45,128 bases of DNA from Bacteroidales bacterium (GTDB taxonomy: Bacteria; Bacteroidota; Bacteroidia; Bacteroidales; P3). Position numbers and translations under genes: made by a program. The notes beneath the pieces were generated by a model. That model was not told the DNA's origin and made no database searches. It worked only from the letters and a program-made list of their open reading frames with translations. The stretch spans positions 1 to 45,128 of the forward strand of contig JAKSMQ010000012.1 in assembly GCA_024400565.1 (NCBI GenBank), read 5' to 3'. Of the stretch, positions 38,580-45,128 are shown in pieces. Numbering within the stretch: the first letter of the stretch is position 1; every line of letters starts with the position of its first letter.

Positions 38580-38865
38580 CAATTCCCACTTAATTCCCAC
38601 TCAATTCCCACTCAATTCCCACTTTTTAACATTCTGGTGGGAATTGAGTGGGAATAATGTAGGAAATAAGCAGGGATTAAGTACCGGGAGTATGGAGGCA
38701 ATGGGCCGACTAAGGGGAAAGAACCCATGAGCGGGCAGATTGGAAAGGAAAGTCGGACAGAATGGAAAGGAGAGCCGGCTGAACAGTAGGGGAGGGCCCG
38801 CCGTAAGGGAGGGTAGGACCTGCCATAAGGAAAGGGAGGACCTGCCGTAAGGGAGGGTAGGTCCA
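38580..38865. repeat. Long 11-bp periodic array (26 units), partly inverted
   Basis: 286 bp in unbroken 11-bp register. Four CAATTCCCACT-type units (38580-38623) precede the centre TTTTAACATTC, followed by units of the opposite sense: TGGTGGGAATT, GAGTGGGAATA, ATGTAGGAAAT, AAGCAGGGATT. The units then drift into a purine-rich series ending in a 22-bp super-repeat, GCCGTAAGGGA plus GGGTAGGACCT, seen three times with small changes (38800-38865). It lies between the convergent dnaQ-like gene and the small gene at 39035. Frames crossing it are by-products of the periodicity. Confidence 0.92.
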
Positions 38866-38983
38866 AAGAGATGAGCAACGGATGGCAGGCGGGACGGATC
38901 CTGGCGCAATACCCTTCCTTTTTACGCCATTTGGGAAAAGAACCGAGGTCTGATTCCTCTATAGGGGAGTCCGCTCCCGAGAA
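38866..38983. other. Spacer without a recognised feature
   Basis: About 120 bp between the array and the terminator of the next minus-strand gene. Nothing recognised. Confidence 0.4.
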
Positions 38984-39021
38984 AAGAAAGAGGGAAGCCG
39001 CCTATGGTCTTCCCTCTTCTT
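38984..39021 (-). terminator. Terminator of the small gene at 39035
   Basis: GAGGGAAG (38990-38997) pairs with CTTCCCTC (39009-39016). On the minus strand TTTCTTTTC follows. It lies about 15 nt after the stop codon. Confidence 0.8.
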
Positions 39022-39034
39022 GTTCATGCCTCAT

Positions 39035-39211
39035 TTAGTTGAGACTAACTTTAATCTTGGCTTTTCCAGCCTTCACACGCTGGATGCAACGGGCAAAAGC
39101 CTTAATGTTGCGGATAGCCTCTTGCGATGGAGTGTCGATGCTTACTAATTCTGCCGATGTATTTGTGCTTTGACCAATCTGGTCCTGAAAAGAATTGTAG
39201 TTTTGCATCAT
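39035..39211 (-). CDS. Small conserved-looking protein (57-58 residues)
   Basis: From the ATG pair at 39211/39208 the product is MMQNYNSFQDQIGQSTNTSA, then a helical stretch EAIRNIKAFARCIQRVKAGK and a basic end, AKIKVSLN. The frame is open to 39259 but the extra 16 residues look untypical. The amphipathic, basic C-terminal half suggests nucleic-acid or membrane contact, but no family is recognised. It is a single gene with a dedicated terminator, which supports it being real. Confidence 0.65.
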   Translation of the reverse strand: MMQNYNSFQDQIGQSTNTSAELVSIDTPSQEAIRNIKAFARCIQRVKAGKAKIKVSLN

Positions 39212-39434
39212 AAGCACTTCCTTTTGTTTGACAAATAATTCTTTCGGTCTGTCTCTCAACCGATACGCTTATATTAACTGCAACATTCCGATATTATTGT
39301 GTCGCATCTCATTTTTAACATTTTTTTCTTCCATATATTGCTTTTTCAGGCTCCTGATCCCCTCGGACAGACGGATAAAGCAAAGGCTGACTCTGGAGCC
39401 AGCCTTGGGTATTTCATTCCATAACAGGTCCCCC
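39212..39434. other. Spacer between the small gene and the lipid kinase pair
   Basis: About 220 bp with no supported gene. AT-rich around 39270-39345, where a promoter for 39035 would be expected, but no TAnnTTTG box was clear. Confidence 0.4.
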
Positions 39435-40370
39435 CTATGCCTTGGGAACACGCAGATTGATGGCCTGGTGGAGTTGCCTTATGGTATAATGCGTGCCGCA
39501 AAGCAGCTCGCCGTCGATCGACACCCAGAAGGGTTCGCTGTGGCTGAGTTCTACACACTTGCCTTGCGTATAGGAGAGAACCTTGCGCAGTCTGGGCTTG
39601 TTGATGTGGGTTCCTTTCTTGTATTCGCCTACCAGGAACGCAAATCGGGGAATGGAAACAGGCCTGATGAGATTGACCTCAATCAGCCCGTCATCATTCC
39701 TGGAAAGAGGGCAGCAGCAATAGGCTCCGCCCACATAACGTCCGTTTCCAAGGGTGCAGAGCATAAAGGTCTCGTCGTTGAAGGGCTTTCCGTCGACGGC
39801 GATGGTGACATGGTTTCGGCGCGAGGTAAAGATAGCCTTCACTATACCTGTGGTATAGCTGTTGCGACCTCCGATGATGGGTTTGCGCTTGACCTCAATC
39901 ATGGTACGGCACACCATAGCGTCGAAACCGAAATTGCACACGTTGATAGAATAGTATGTGCCGTCGTTCTCGCCTCCGCCGACGGTCACCTCCATAATGT
40001 CAACCTTCCGGTTGCTCCCTTCGCGCAAGGCCTTCACATCGAGAAAGCGCTCTTTGGCAATACCGTCCACATCGCGGAAATATTTCACATAGTCGTCGCC
40101 GCTTCCTACAGGAAAACAGGCCAGACAGGCATTGGGGTGTCCCACCATTCCCGAAGCCACTTCGCAGATGGTGCCGTCGCCTCCGCATGCCACAAAGCAG
40201 ACCTCCTCATCGGGATGTTCGCTACAGTAGGAGTTCACAAAACGGGTGGCATCGCGGGTGCCGCGGGTGAGGTATAACTCCATGTCGGAATATGGAGCAA
40301 TCTGCTGACGTATAGATGATGAAGAATCTTTTTTGCCAGCGTTGGGGTTGGCTATAAAAATATACTTCAT
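39435..40370 (-). CDS. Diacylglycerol-kinase-like lipid kinase, copy 2
   Basis: 311 residues of the DAGK catalytic/YegS family, which phosphorylates diacylglycerol or related lipids at the membrane. The ATP-binding segment is NPNAGK (9-13) and the core is CGGDGT (62-67). In the following motif the usual Gly-Asn-Asp reads Gly-Asp-Asp (GSGDDYVKYF, 89-98). The C-terminal beta-sandwich contains the pattern GNGRYVGGAYCCCPLSRNDD and the conserved GLIEVNLI. It is paralogous to the upstream gene (40370-41320), with which it overlaps by one base. Confidence 0.9.
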   Translation of the reverse strand: MKYIFIANPNAGKKDSSSSIRQQIAPYSDMELYLTRGTRDATRFVNSYCSEHPDEEVCFVACGGDGTICEVASGMVGHPNACLACFPVGSGDDYVKYFRDVDGIAKERFLDVKALREGSNRKVDIMEVTVGGGENDGTYYSINVCNFGFDAMVCRTMIEVKRKPIIGGRNSYTTGIVKAIFTSRRNHVTIAVDGKPFNDETFMLCTLGNGRYVGGAYCCCPLSRNDDGLIEVNLIRPVSIPRFAFLVGEYKKGTHINKPRLRKVLSYTQGKCVELSHSEPFWVSIDGELLCGTHYTIRQLHQAINLRVPKA

Positions 40371-41320
40371 TATTTGATAGGACTGATTCCCTTGGGCAGA
40401 ATAAAGTCAAAGGCATTGTGGATCATCTCCACATGATAGTAGTCGCTCTCGATGAGCTCGCCGTCTATTGCCATAGGCATAGGCTCGGGGCATTCCAGCT
40501 CTATATCCGTGCCCTGGCGGAAGGAGAACTCATTACGGTATTTCTCGTTGTCCACGTGCTCGCCCTTCTGGTAGGCGGCAATGGCATCGGGCATTCTAAG
40601 TAGAGAGAGAGGAAGCACGCGGTAAATATCAATAAGGCCGTCGTCGTTTCTCGACAGAGGGGCACACATGTATCCGCCGCCGCAATAACGGCCGTTGCTG
40701 AGACAGAACAGCATGGTGTCGCCGTCAAAATAGAACTCCCCGTCCACATAACATTTGAAATGGTTATGACGCGAAGTGAACATACTCACCAGGGCGCCGG
40801 TCTTGTAGGCGTTGGCTCGGCCTATGATGGGCATACGTTTCACCTTGGTCATAGTGCTGGCCACAACCGACTCGATGGCAAAATTGAGCACATTGACGCA
40901 ATATCTGACGGGAGCATCGGGCCCGCGGCCGATGGTAACCTTCATTACGTCGACGGCATGAGGCTCGCCCTCAATAAGACGGTCGAGGTCGCGGAAGTCG
41001 CTCCTGGCACCATAGTAGCGCAGATAGTCGTTGCCCGACCCCGAGGGGAAGGTAGCAACCTGAGCGTTGGTATGACCCATAATGCCGGTAACAACCTCGT
41101 TGAGCGTACCGTCGCCGCCACAGGCATAGATACGTATGGTCTCGTTGGGATATCGTTCGCATAGCATGGCCGAATAAACAGCCGCATCGCCTGGCCCCTT
41201 GGTAACATAAGTCTCCCAGTCGATTTCTACCCATTCTTCGAACGATTCAAGGCGTTTCTTTACTTCCTTAGTAGTATCGAAAGGTCCTGCAAAGGGATTG
41301 ATGATAAAGAAATGCTTCAT
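40370..41320 (-). CDS. Diacylglycerol-kinase-like lipid kinase, copy 1
   Basis: 316 residues, first of a tandem pair. It has INPFAG (7-12), CGGDGT (67-72) and the standard SGSGNDYLRYY (93-103), then SNGRYCGGGYMCAPLSRNDDGLIDIY in the C-terminal domain. The canonical Asn-Asp here contrasts with Asp-Asp in copy 2. Copies 1 and 2 align throughout, showing an old tandem duplication. A promoter-like box lies at 41409-41416, 89 nt upstream. Confidence 0.91.
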   Translation of the reverse strand: MKHFFIINPFAGPFDTTKEVKKRLESFEEWVEIDWETYVTKGPGDAAVYSAMLCERYPNETIRIYACGGDGTLNEVVTGIMGHTNAQVATFPSGSGNDYLRYYGARSDFRDLDRLIEGEPHAVDVMKVTIGRGPDAPVRYCVNVLNFAIESVVASTMTKVKRMPIIGRANAYKTGALVSMFTSRHNHFKCYVDGEFYFDGDTMLFCLSNGRYCGGGYMCAPLSRNDDGLIDIYRVLPLSLLRMPDAIAAYQKGEHVDNEKYRNEFSFRQGTDIELECPEPMPMAIDGELIESDYYHVEMIHNAFDFILPKGISPIK

Positions 41321-41669
41321 AATAATACTATTGGTGGTTGCGGCATGATGGCCTCATACTCTTCATTTTCAGCGTCAACTACCCCATAACACAACGATGT
41401 TCGGATTGCAAATTTACGAAAATTTTCGAAATCCAAAAGTTAAATGTGAAAAAATCCTAACAATTACCCTGCCGCCAGCAGGCTCCTCCATCACGTATTC
41501 CACAGGCTTCATCCCCGTCCGGATGAGGGATATTTTACGCATTCTGAAAAAAAAATTTACACTCTTTTGTCACAAAATCCGTTTTGAGGTTATTTTAATA
41601 TATAGAGTCGCAATATAATGTTAAACCATATTCTCCGTTATTAACAGCATAGAATCCGTCGCCACCGAT
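41321..41669. other. Divergent intergenic region (349 bp)
   Basis: Between the lipid kinases and the second ECF sigma factor. It holds the minus-strand promoter-like box at 41409-41437. A 73-codon + frame (41397-41618) has no domain and reads through this region; I do not call it a gene. No plus-strand TAnnTTTG box was seen before the sigma gene, which may use its own ECF promoter. Confidence 0.45.
41409..41437 (-). promoter_or_regulatory. Promoter-like boxes for the lipid kinase pair
   Basis: On the minus strand TAAATTTG (41409-41416) is preceded by TTTG (41434-41437). The 17-bp spacing is slightly short for the consensus, so this is tentative. Confidence 0.5.
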
Positions 41670-42182
41670 ATGAAGCAAAACCCTGATCTCGAAAAAGAAT
41701 TCATCAGTATGGTGAACAGAAACAGCAAAATACTGTTTAGGGTGTGCTGGATGTATTTCTCAACCGAAGACTATGAGTTTGAGGACTTGCGCCAGGAGAT
41801 TCTCCTTGCCTTGTGGAAGGAATACTGTCAATACGGACTAACCCGATTCGGAACTGCCGACGAAACCACCTGGACATATACTGTCGCCTTGCGGGCAGCC
41901 ATGGTATTCAACCGCAACCATGCTCGGCACCACCATAAAGAGTCCTCCTACCCGACGTTGCCCGAACAGATACAGATCACCAGTCATTCTGACGATATTG
42001 AGTCTCTCCACCAGTTAATCTCCGTTCTTAATGCTGACGAAAAACGCTGGGTTTCCTACTATCTCGGCCATTATTCCTACGAAGCCATCTCCAGCATAGA
42101 AAAGATCTCAAAAGATTATGCCCGCAAAAGAATGTCGCGCGCCATTCATAAATTAAGAATCTTACTGAATAAACACTTCTAG
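41670..42182 (+). CDS. RNA polymerase sigma factor, ECF-like (second locus)
   Basis: 170 residues. Region 2 (about 12-85) contains LFRVCWMYFSTEDYEFEDLRQEILLALWKE and the aromatic TTWTYTVALRA; region 4 (about 112-165) has a helix-turn-helix YEAISSIEKISKDYARKRMSRAIHKL. It is divergent from the first ECF factor at 1018-1509. The next gene (membrane protein) follows 70 nt later, and three exported proteins come after it, so these may be its regulon or its sensor system. Confidence 0.88.
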   Translation: MKQNPDLEKEFISMVNRNSKILFRVCWMYFSTEDYEFEDLRQEILLALWKEYCQYGLTRFGTADETTWTYTVALRAAMVFNRNHARHHHKESSYPTLPEQIQITSHSDDIESLHQLISVLNADEKRWVSYYLGHYSYEAISSIEKISKDYARKRMSRAIHKLRILLNKHF

Positions 42183-42252
42183 ACTACCCCTTTATCCGCT
42201 ACCCCTTCCCCCAATCACGAAAAACCGAATAAGTTTGTAAATAAGAAACATC

Positions 42253-43035
42253 ATGCAGAGAAGCAATCTCAATCACGAACAGATACAGAAAGAATGGGAC
42301 CGAATGAACCAGCTTTTTGAGCAGACAGATTTCGTCTCCGAGTCAGAGGTCCGCCAGCTGGCATTGTCCCACACGCCGACCCAGTTCCGGCAGCGCCTTC
42401 TTGCGTGTCGCAGGAATACACTCCTATCCGTTTTCAACAGCACTATGCTGTCAGCAGGGCTATTCTCTACCGGTAATGCCCACCCGCCCACTCTCCTCCG
42501 TGTGATTACCATCCTATGGATTGTCTCCCTGTTAGCATTGGCCTTCTCTGCCAGCAGACTGCTTCTGTTCACCATACTGAAGAGTCCCCGGTTGCGGTTG
42601 TCCGATGCAGACAGAGTCTCAAGGCTTCTGGAGCATACCGAACGCATCACCCTGTCCCGTGCATCCTATTCCACCGACACCAGGACCCGATCCACCATGC
42701 TGTTCTCTCCTCAAACAGCATCTGCTGCCATCTGCCTTGCTGCCATGGTGGTATGCTTGGTGTGGAACCAGCCCCACGTTCAGACCGATACCCCCGCAGC
42801 CGTTGTTGCCAAGGCCGACTATCATCCCGTCGCCGCTTCCGTTACAGACAATCCAGCGCCAGAGCAGCCCCACCGGCCCCACACAGTCCACTCAGTCAGA
42901 GCGGCCTCTACCGCTGCGCCGTCAACTCCAGCAAGCCCGACAGCCCAGCCCGGAATCCAGGTAGTATGCAATAGTGAATTCTGCTCGGCAGAGAAATATT
43001 GTGCCATATTGTACGAAGATTTATTAAGTATTTAA
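42253..43035 (+). CDS. Two-helix membrane protein, putative regulator of the ECF sigma factor
   Basis: 260 residues: a cytoplasmic N-terminus (about 1-75, MQRSNLNHEQIQKEWDRMNQ), membrane helices at about 80-105 (VITILWIVSLLALAFSAS) and 155-175 (SAAICLAAMVVCLVW), then a Pro/Thr/Ala-rich periplasmic tail ending CNSEFCSAEKYCAILYEDLL with three cysteines. Position after a sigma factor and the topology suggest an anti-sigma or co-sensor role, but no recognised anti-sigma domain is seen. Confidence 0.72.
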   Translation: MQRSNLNHEQIQKEWDRMNQLFEQTDFVSESEVRQLALSHTPTQFRQRLLACRRNTLLSVFNSTMLSAGLFSTGNAHPPTLLRVITILWIVSLLALAFSASRLLLFTILKSPRLRLSDADRVSRLLEHTERITLSRASYSTDTRTRSTMLFSPQTASAAICLAAMVVCLVWNQPHVQTDTPAAVVAKADYHPVAASVTDNPAPEQPHRPHTVHSVRAASTAAPSTPASPTAQPGIQVVCNSEFCSAEKYCAILYEDLLSI

Positions 43036-43434
43036 GTAATGATAAAAAAATTACTTGTAACAATATTCTGATTTTTCAAATATGCTTTGGCTTAGATTGT
43101 CAACTTATTATTTAATCATAGGCTAAGGCAGGTTTTCTACAAACTCACCGATTAGACAAAAAAAAACAATAATGAAAGGTAACAGTAATTTCGAAAGGTC
43201 GACACTCGGTTACATAACTCGCCGGGCGCCTTTTTCTACGCCATGCCTCCATGGAGCGTCGGGCGCACCTTCTCCGGCCTTCGGCCTATCAAAAGTGCAA
43301 CTGGCACTTTCTTCATCTCCGGCACCGCTATCAGAAGCCATGGCTTTCTTCATGCACAGCAACCCGCTTGACAATCTAATCCAAATCGCAAGCAATGAAT
43401 CTTTAGAACCCACCTTAATGGAAAGGAGTCTGTT
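43036..43434. other. 399-bp gap with a palindrome cluster (43201-43345)
   Basis: A frame at 43172-43438 (88 codons, MKGNSNFERSTLGYITRRAP onward) spans most of it and its stop overlaps the next start codon (ATGA), so it cannot be excluded as a gene. However, 43201-43345 is GC-rich with several small palindromes: GGCC-TTC-GGCC (43276-43286), CTCCATGGAG (43247-43256) and AAAGTGC-AACTG-GCACTTT (43292-43310), which looks more like structured DNA or RNA than coding sequence. The region before 43172 is AT-rich and featureless. Confidence 0.45.
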
Positions 43435-43872
43435 ATGAGATATTTCAAATTCATACTCTATATAGTGTCGGTGCTTTCATTCAACAGCGCTTTCGGACAG
43501 ATTCACCTCTACGACCGTTATGCTTCCCGACCCGATTTGGAGGTAGCCTACCTCCAGAATGTCCCTCTCGACAGCGCTATTACTGTCAACGCCACCCTTA
43601 TCATTGCCCGAGATAGTGCCGCATGGGAGTGGTTGGTCACAGAGTTTCATATCGGACCATCCTTCTTCCCCGATAATGTTCGCAGTCTCAGAAGTATGCT
43701 CCGCAACAAATATGACCCAACCCAGGACCAGTCGACAGACATTCTTGACTGCTGCATCATCTTTGTAAACTCCTCCCGTAAGAGTCTGTCAATATTCCAA
43801 TACGAAACAATCGACCAGTTTAATTCAATAGTTAGTTTTTCATTGAAAAAATTCATTCATGAAAAGAAATAA
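43435..43872 (+). CDS. Exported DUF4252-like protein
   Basis: 145 residues with a signal peptide (MRYFKFILYIVSVLSFNSAFG, then Q). The mature start LYDRYASRPDLEVAYLQNV resembles DUF4252 proteins (LFxxYxxxxGVxxVYIS), which are often encoded with ECF sigma factors in Bacteroidetes; the end (FVNSSRKSLSIFQYETIDQF) also fits. The family match is from memory and moderate. An AAGGAG sequence precedes the ATG, and the gene overlaps the next lipoprotein gene by 14 nt. Confidence 0.75.
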   Translation: MRYFKFILYIVSVLSFNSAFGQIHLYDRYASRPDLEVAYLQNVPLDSAITVNATLIIARDSAAWEWLVTEFHIGPSFFPDNVRSLRSMLRNKYDPTQDQSTDILDCCIIFVNSSRKSLSIFQYETIDQFNSIVSFSLKKFIHEKK

Positions 43873-44281
43873 CCTTTGTTTAATTCTCGTACTCACCTCA
43901 TTGTTTGCGACCAGCTGCCAGAAAGATAGCCTAACAGACCCTCAGTCTGAGAGGACTGAGAATATGCAGACTATTAATAGTTATCATATTTCCTATTGGG
44001 TAGATGGCATCCGTTATTCAGTAACCTTACAAGACGAGGCCCAAATTACACTCCTTATCCAGAAACTTACTAAGTTGGCCCTACTTGGACATCATATCCA
44101 CACAAGCAACGATGATTTTGTCCCTTCTGGTAATCCAACAAAAGACGTAATCAAATTCAGCACCACCGACGAGAATGAGATTATTGAGTGGGCAAAGAAG
44201 ATGTATCAGAAAGGGTACGATGTAGAGCTCTACTATGATGAAGCAACAGGGACATTTTCGGGTATAGCGACAAAAAAATAG
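43859..44281 (+). CDS. Exported lipoprotein of unknown function
   Basis: 140 residues with a lipoprotein signal (MKRNNLCLILVLTSLFATSC, lipid Cys at 20). The mature part is hydrophilic, with the segments YHISYWVDGIRYSVTLQDEA and FSTTDENEIIEWAKKMYQKG, giving a small alpha/beta domain I do not recognise. The overlap with the DUF4252-like gene suggests that both are made together and may form one envelope complex. Confidence 0.8.
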   Translation: MKRNNLCLILVLTSLFATSCQKDSLTDPQSERTENMQTINSYHISYWVDGIRYSVTLQDEAQITLLIQKLTKLALLGHHIHTSNDDFVPSGNPTKDVIKFSTTDENEIIEWAKKMYQKGYDVELYYDEATGTFSGIATKK

Positions 44282-44395
44282 CCCGCCCTATTGATGGTCA
44301 ACCATCATATAGAGATATTCGGTGATTAATCATTGAAAATAATTTTTAAGAATATATGTTTATCACAGATCTGTGAATTACAAAACAAAAAGATT

Positions 44396-44962
44396 ATGAG
44401 AACAATAAGATTTTTATTTGCATTCATTTTCGTAATGAGTTGTTTCTGCGAGCTTCGAGCTCAGGACAGGAATGTTAAACACGTAAGCATTAATTACCTG
44501 TATCGTACTCCTGCGGCACGTGAAACATTGGGAAATCCTCCAGGTTCACACTATCTTACTAACCAAGGCGTAGGTATTACTTGCGGAATGGAGTTAACCA
44601 AAGTGTGGGAGATGGGTATTTATTGTAACTTCTTCCAGTCAGAATTTGAGAGTAACATAGACCCCATGATATTTGACACCCGCTGGGTTGCCTCTCCTGG
44701 AATCTATAGCCGAATACATCTATTAGATGTTGCCAACATGAATAGTTCACACTTTGACCTAGGTCTAGACAGTAAGATTGGAGGTACCTTCGCCAGCGGA
44801 TGCCACCTCGAATATGCATTCGGACTGACAGGTCAATACTATCCTCTGCAGCATCTGGGCATCAGCCTCTCTGCCGAGTTTGGAAACTTTACAATTGCAA
44901 GACTTGGTCATACTAACACAAGTCACTTTCAGATGCAGGGAGGCCTGACCTGGAGATGGTAA
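44396..44962 (+). CDS. Outer-membrane beta-barrel-like protein
   Basis: 189 residues from the ATG at 44396, which opens a clean signal peptide (MRTIRFLFAFIFVMSCFCEL, then RAQ); the frame extends to 44333 but the extra residues do not look like a leader. The mature protein consists of alternating strands with Gly and aromatic residues (VSINYLYRTP, GVGITCGMEL, MGIYCNFFQS, LEYAFGLTGQYYPLQHLGIS) and ends in GGLTWRW; a terminal aromatic residue is typical of outer-membrane barrels. The function is unknown. It is the last gene of the second ECF locus. Confidence 0.8.
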   Translation: MRTIRFLFAFIFVMSCFCELRAQDRNVKHVSINYLYRTPAARETLGNPPGSHYLTNQGVGITCGMELTKVWEMGIYCNFFQSEFESNIDPMIFDTRWVASPGIYSRIHLLDVANMNSSHFDLGLDSKIGGTFASGCHLEYAFGLTGQYYPLQHLGISLSAEFGNFTIARLGHTNTSHFQMQGGLTWRW

Positions 44963-44983
44963 AGTCAATAACCTAAAATTAAC

Positions 44984-45018
44984 AGGGAGAAGGACGTTAT
45001 ACCATCATCCTTCTCCCT
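44984..45018 (+). terminator. Intrinsic terminator of the second ECF locus
   Basis: AGGGAGAAGGA (44984-44994) pairs with TCCTTCTCCCT (45008-45018), a perfect 11-bp stem with a 13-nt loop. The T-run afterwards is weak (CTATACCTT). Confidence 0.7.
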
Positions 45019-45128
45019 CTATACCTTATGGATTTATTTGAACAGTAATCATGCCGTACAAGACACAATAATAAAAAAATGGCTCTTCATAAAAATGCGT
45101 AGATAGGAGCAAATAAAGAAGCTGGTCA

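Noticed and set aside
38580-38865. CRISPR array
   Set aside because: Units are only 11 bp, degenerate and contiguous, with no spacers of constant length, and no cas genes are in the window.
38601-38909. Protein-coding frames of 88-102 codons across the array
   Set aside because: Eleven bp is not a multiple of three, so the frames arise from periodic DNA low in stops; composition is biased and no domain is seen.
39228-40277. 349-codon frame on the + strand
   Set aside because: Antisense to the DAGK-like gene copy 2, which carries the GGDGT motif.
41397-41618. 73-codon frame in the divergent region before the second sigma factor
   Set aside because: No domain and it overlaps the minus-strand promoter region of the lipid kinases.
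42516-42974. Alternative 152-codon frame inside the membrane-protein gene
   Set aside because: The overlapping frame 42253-43035 has membrane helices and follows the sigma factor; this one is His/Pro/Ser-rich shadow sequence.

Overview
The window looks like a chromosomal segment of a Bacteroidales bacterium, most plausibly Prevotellaceae-like, although the genus cannot be fixed from sequence alone. Supporting signs are Bacteroidetes-type promoters (TTTG, about 19-20 bp, TAnnTTTG) in front of many genes, a type IX secretion sorting tail, a PorE-like TPR/propeller/OmpA protein, an S46 dipeptidyl peptidase, a Bacteroidetes LptE, and lipoproteins throughout. There is no phage, plasmid, CRISPR or intact insertion sequence. 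One tRNA gene (Glu, TTC) is present.

Layout. 440-1509: ECF sigma factor plus a membrane protein. 1781-3146: two L,D-transpeptidase lipoproteins. 3442-5707: mannose-1-phosphate guanylyltransferase and trpS. 5708-7050: decayed intergenic DNA with a promoter, a truncated DUF6266-like start and a small element with TGTCCGCTAAA terminal inverted repeats. 7052-8108: a small Ala/Glu-rich lipoprotein and a stand-alone rnfA. 8339-10926: small protein, LptE and a DUF2723 membrane protein. 11015-13353: SGNH/T9SS protein, Bcp peroxiredoxin, small lipoprotein and SprT-like protease. 13897-17932: SPFH protein, ribbon-helix-helix protein, DUF1648 protein, small membrane protein and a NatAB-type ABC exporter. 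18738-19457: CD225 and DUF2752 membrane proteins. 19710-25712: three exported peptidases (HExxH zinc lipoprotein, S46 DPP11-type, C69), a likely protein-to-dipeptide harvesting module. 26505-27857: superoxide reductase and an OxyR-like regulator. 28059-31137: a conserved hypothetical, tRNA-Glu, rpsT and a SulP transporter. 31434-36413: Sir2, PorE-like protein, TcdA and CysS. 36627-38501: acetate kinase and a DnaQ-like exonuclease. 39035-41320: small protein and tandem diacylglycerol-kinase-like lipid kinases. 41670-44962: a second ECF sigma/membrane-protein locus followed by three exported proteins.

The most unusual signal is intergenic. At seven separate places (about 250-293, 6185-6270, 13599-13711, 18302-18433, 19497-19617, 25988-26119, 38580-38865) the DNA is built from degenerate units with a strict 11-bp period. 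In five of them a first array is followed, across a T-rich centre, by an array of the complementary units, so a transcript would fold into a long imperfect hairpin. Unit sequence is mostly private to each locus, but three loci share the unit nTAGCGTCYAC and a centre like TCCACTTTTTTGCCAA. I do not recognise this as a described element. It is my main candidate for something new.
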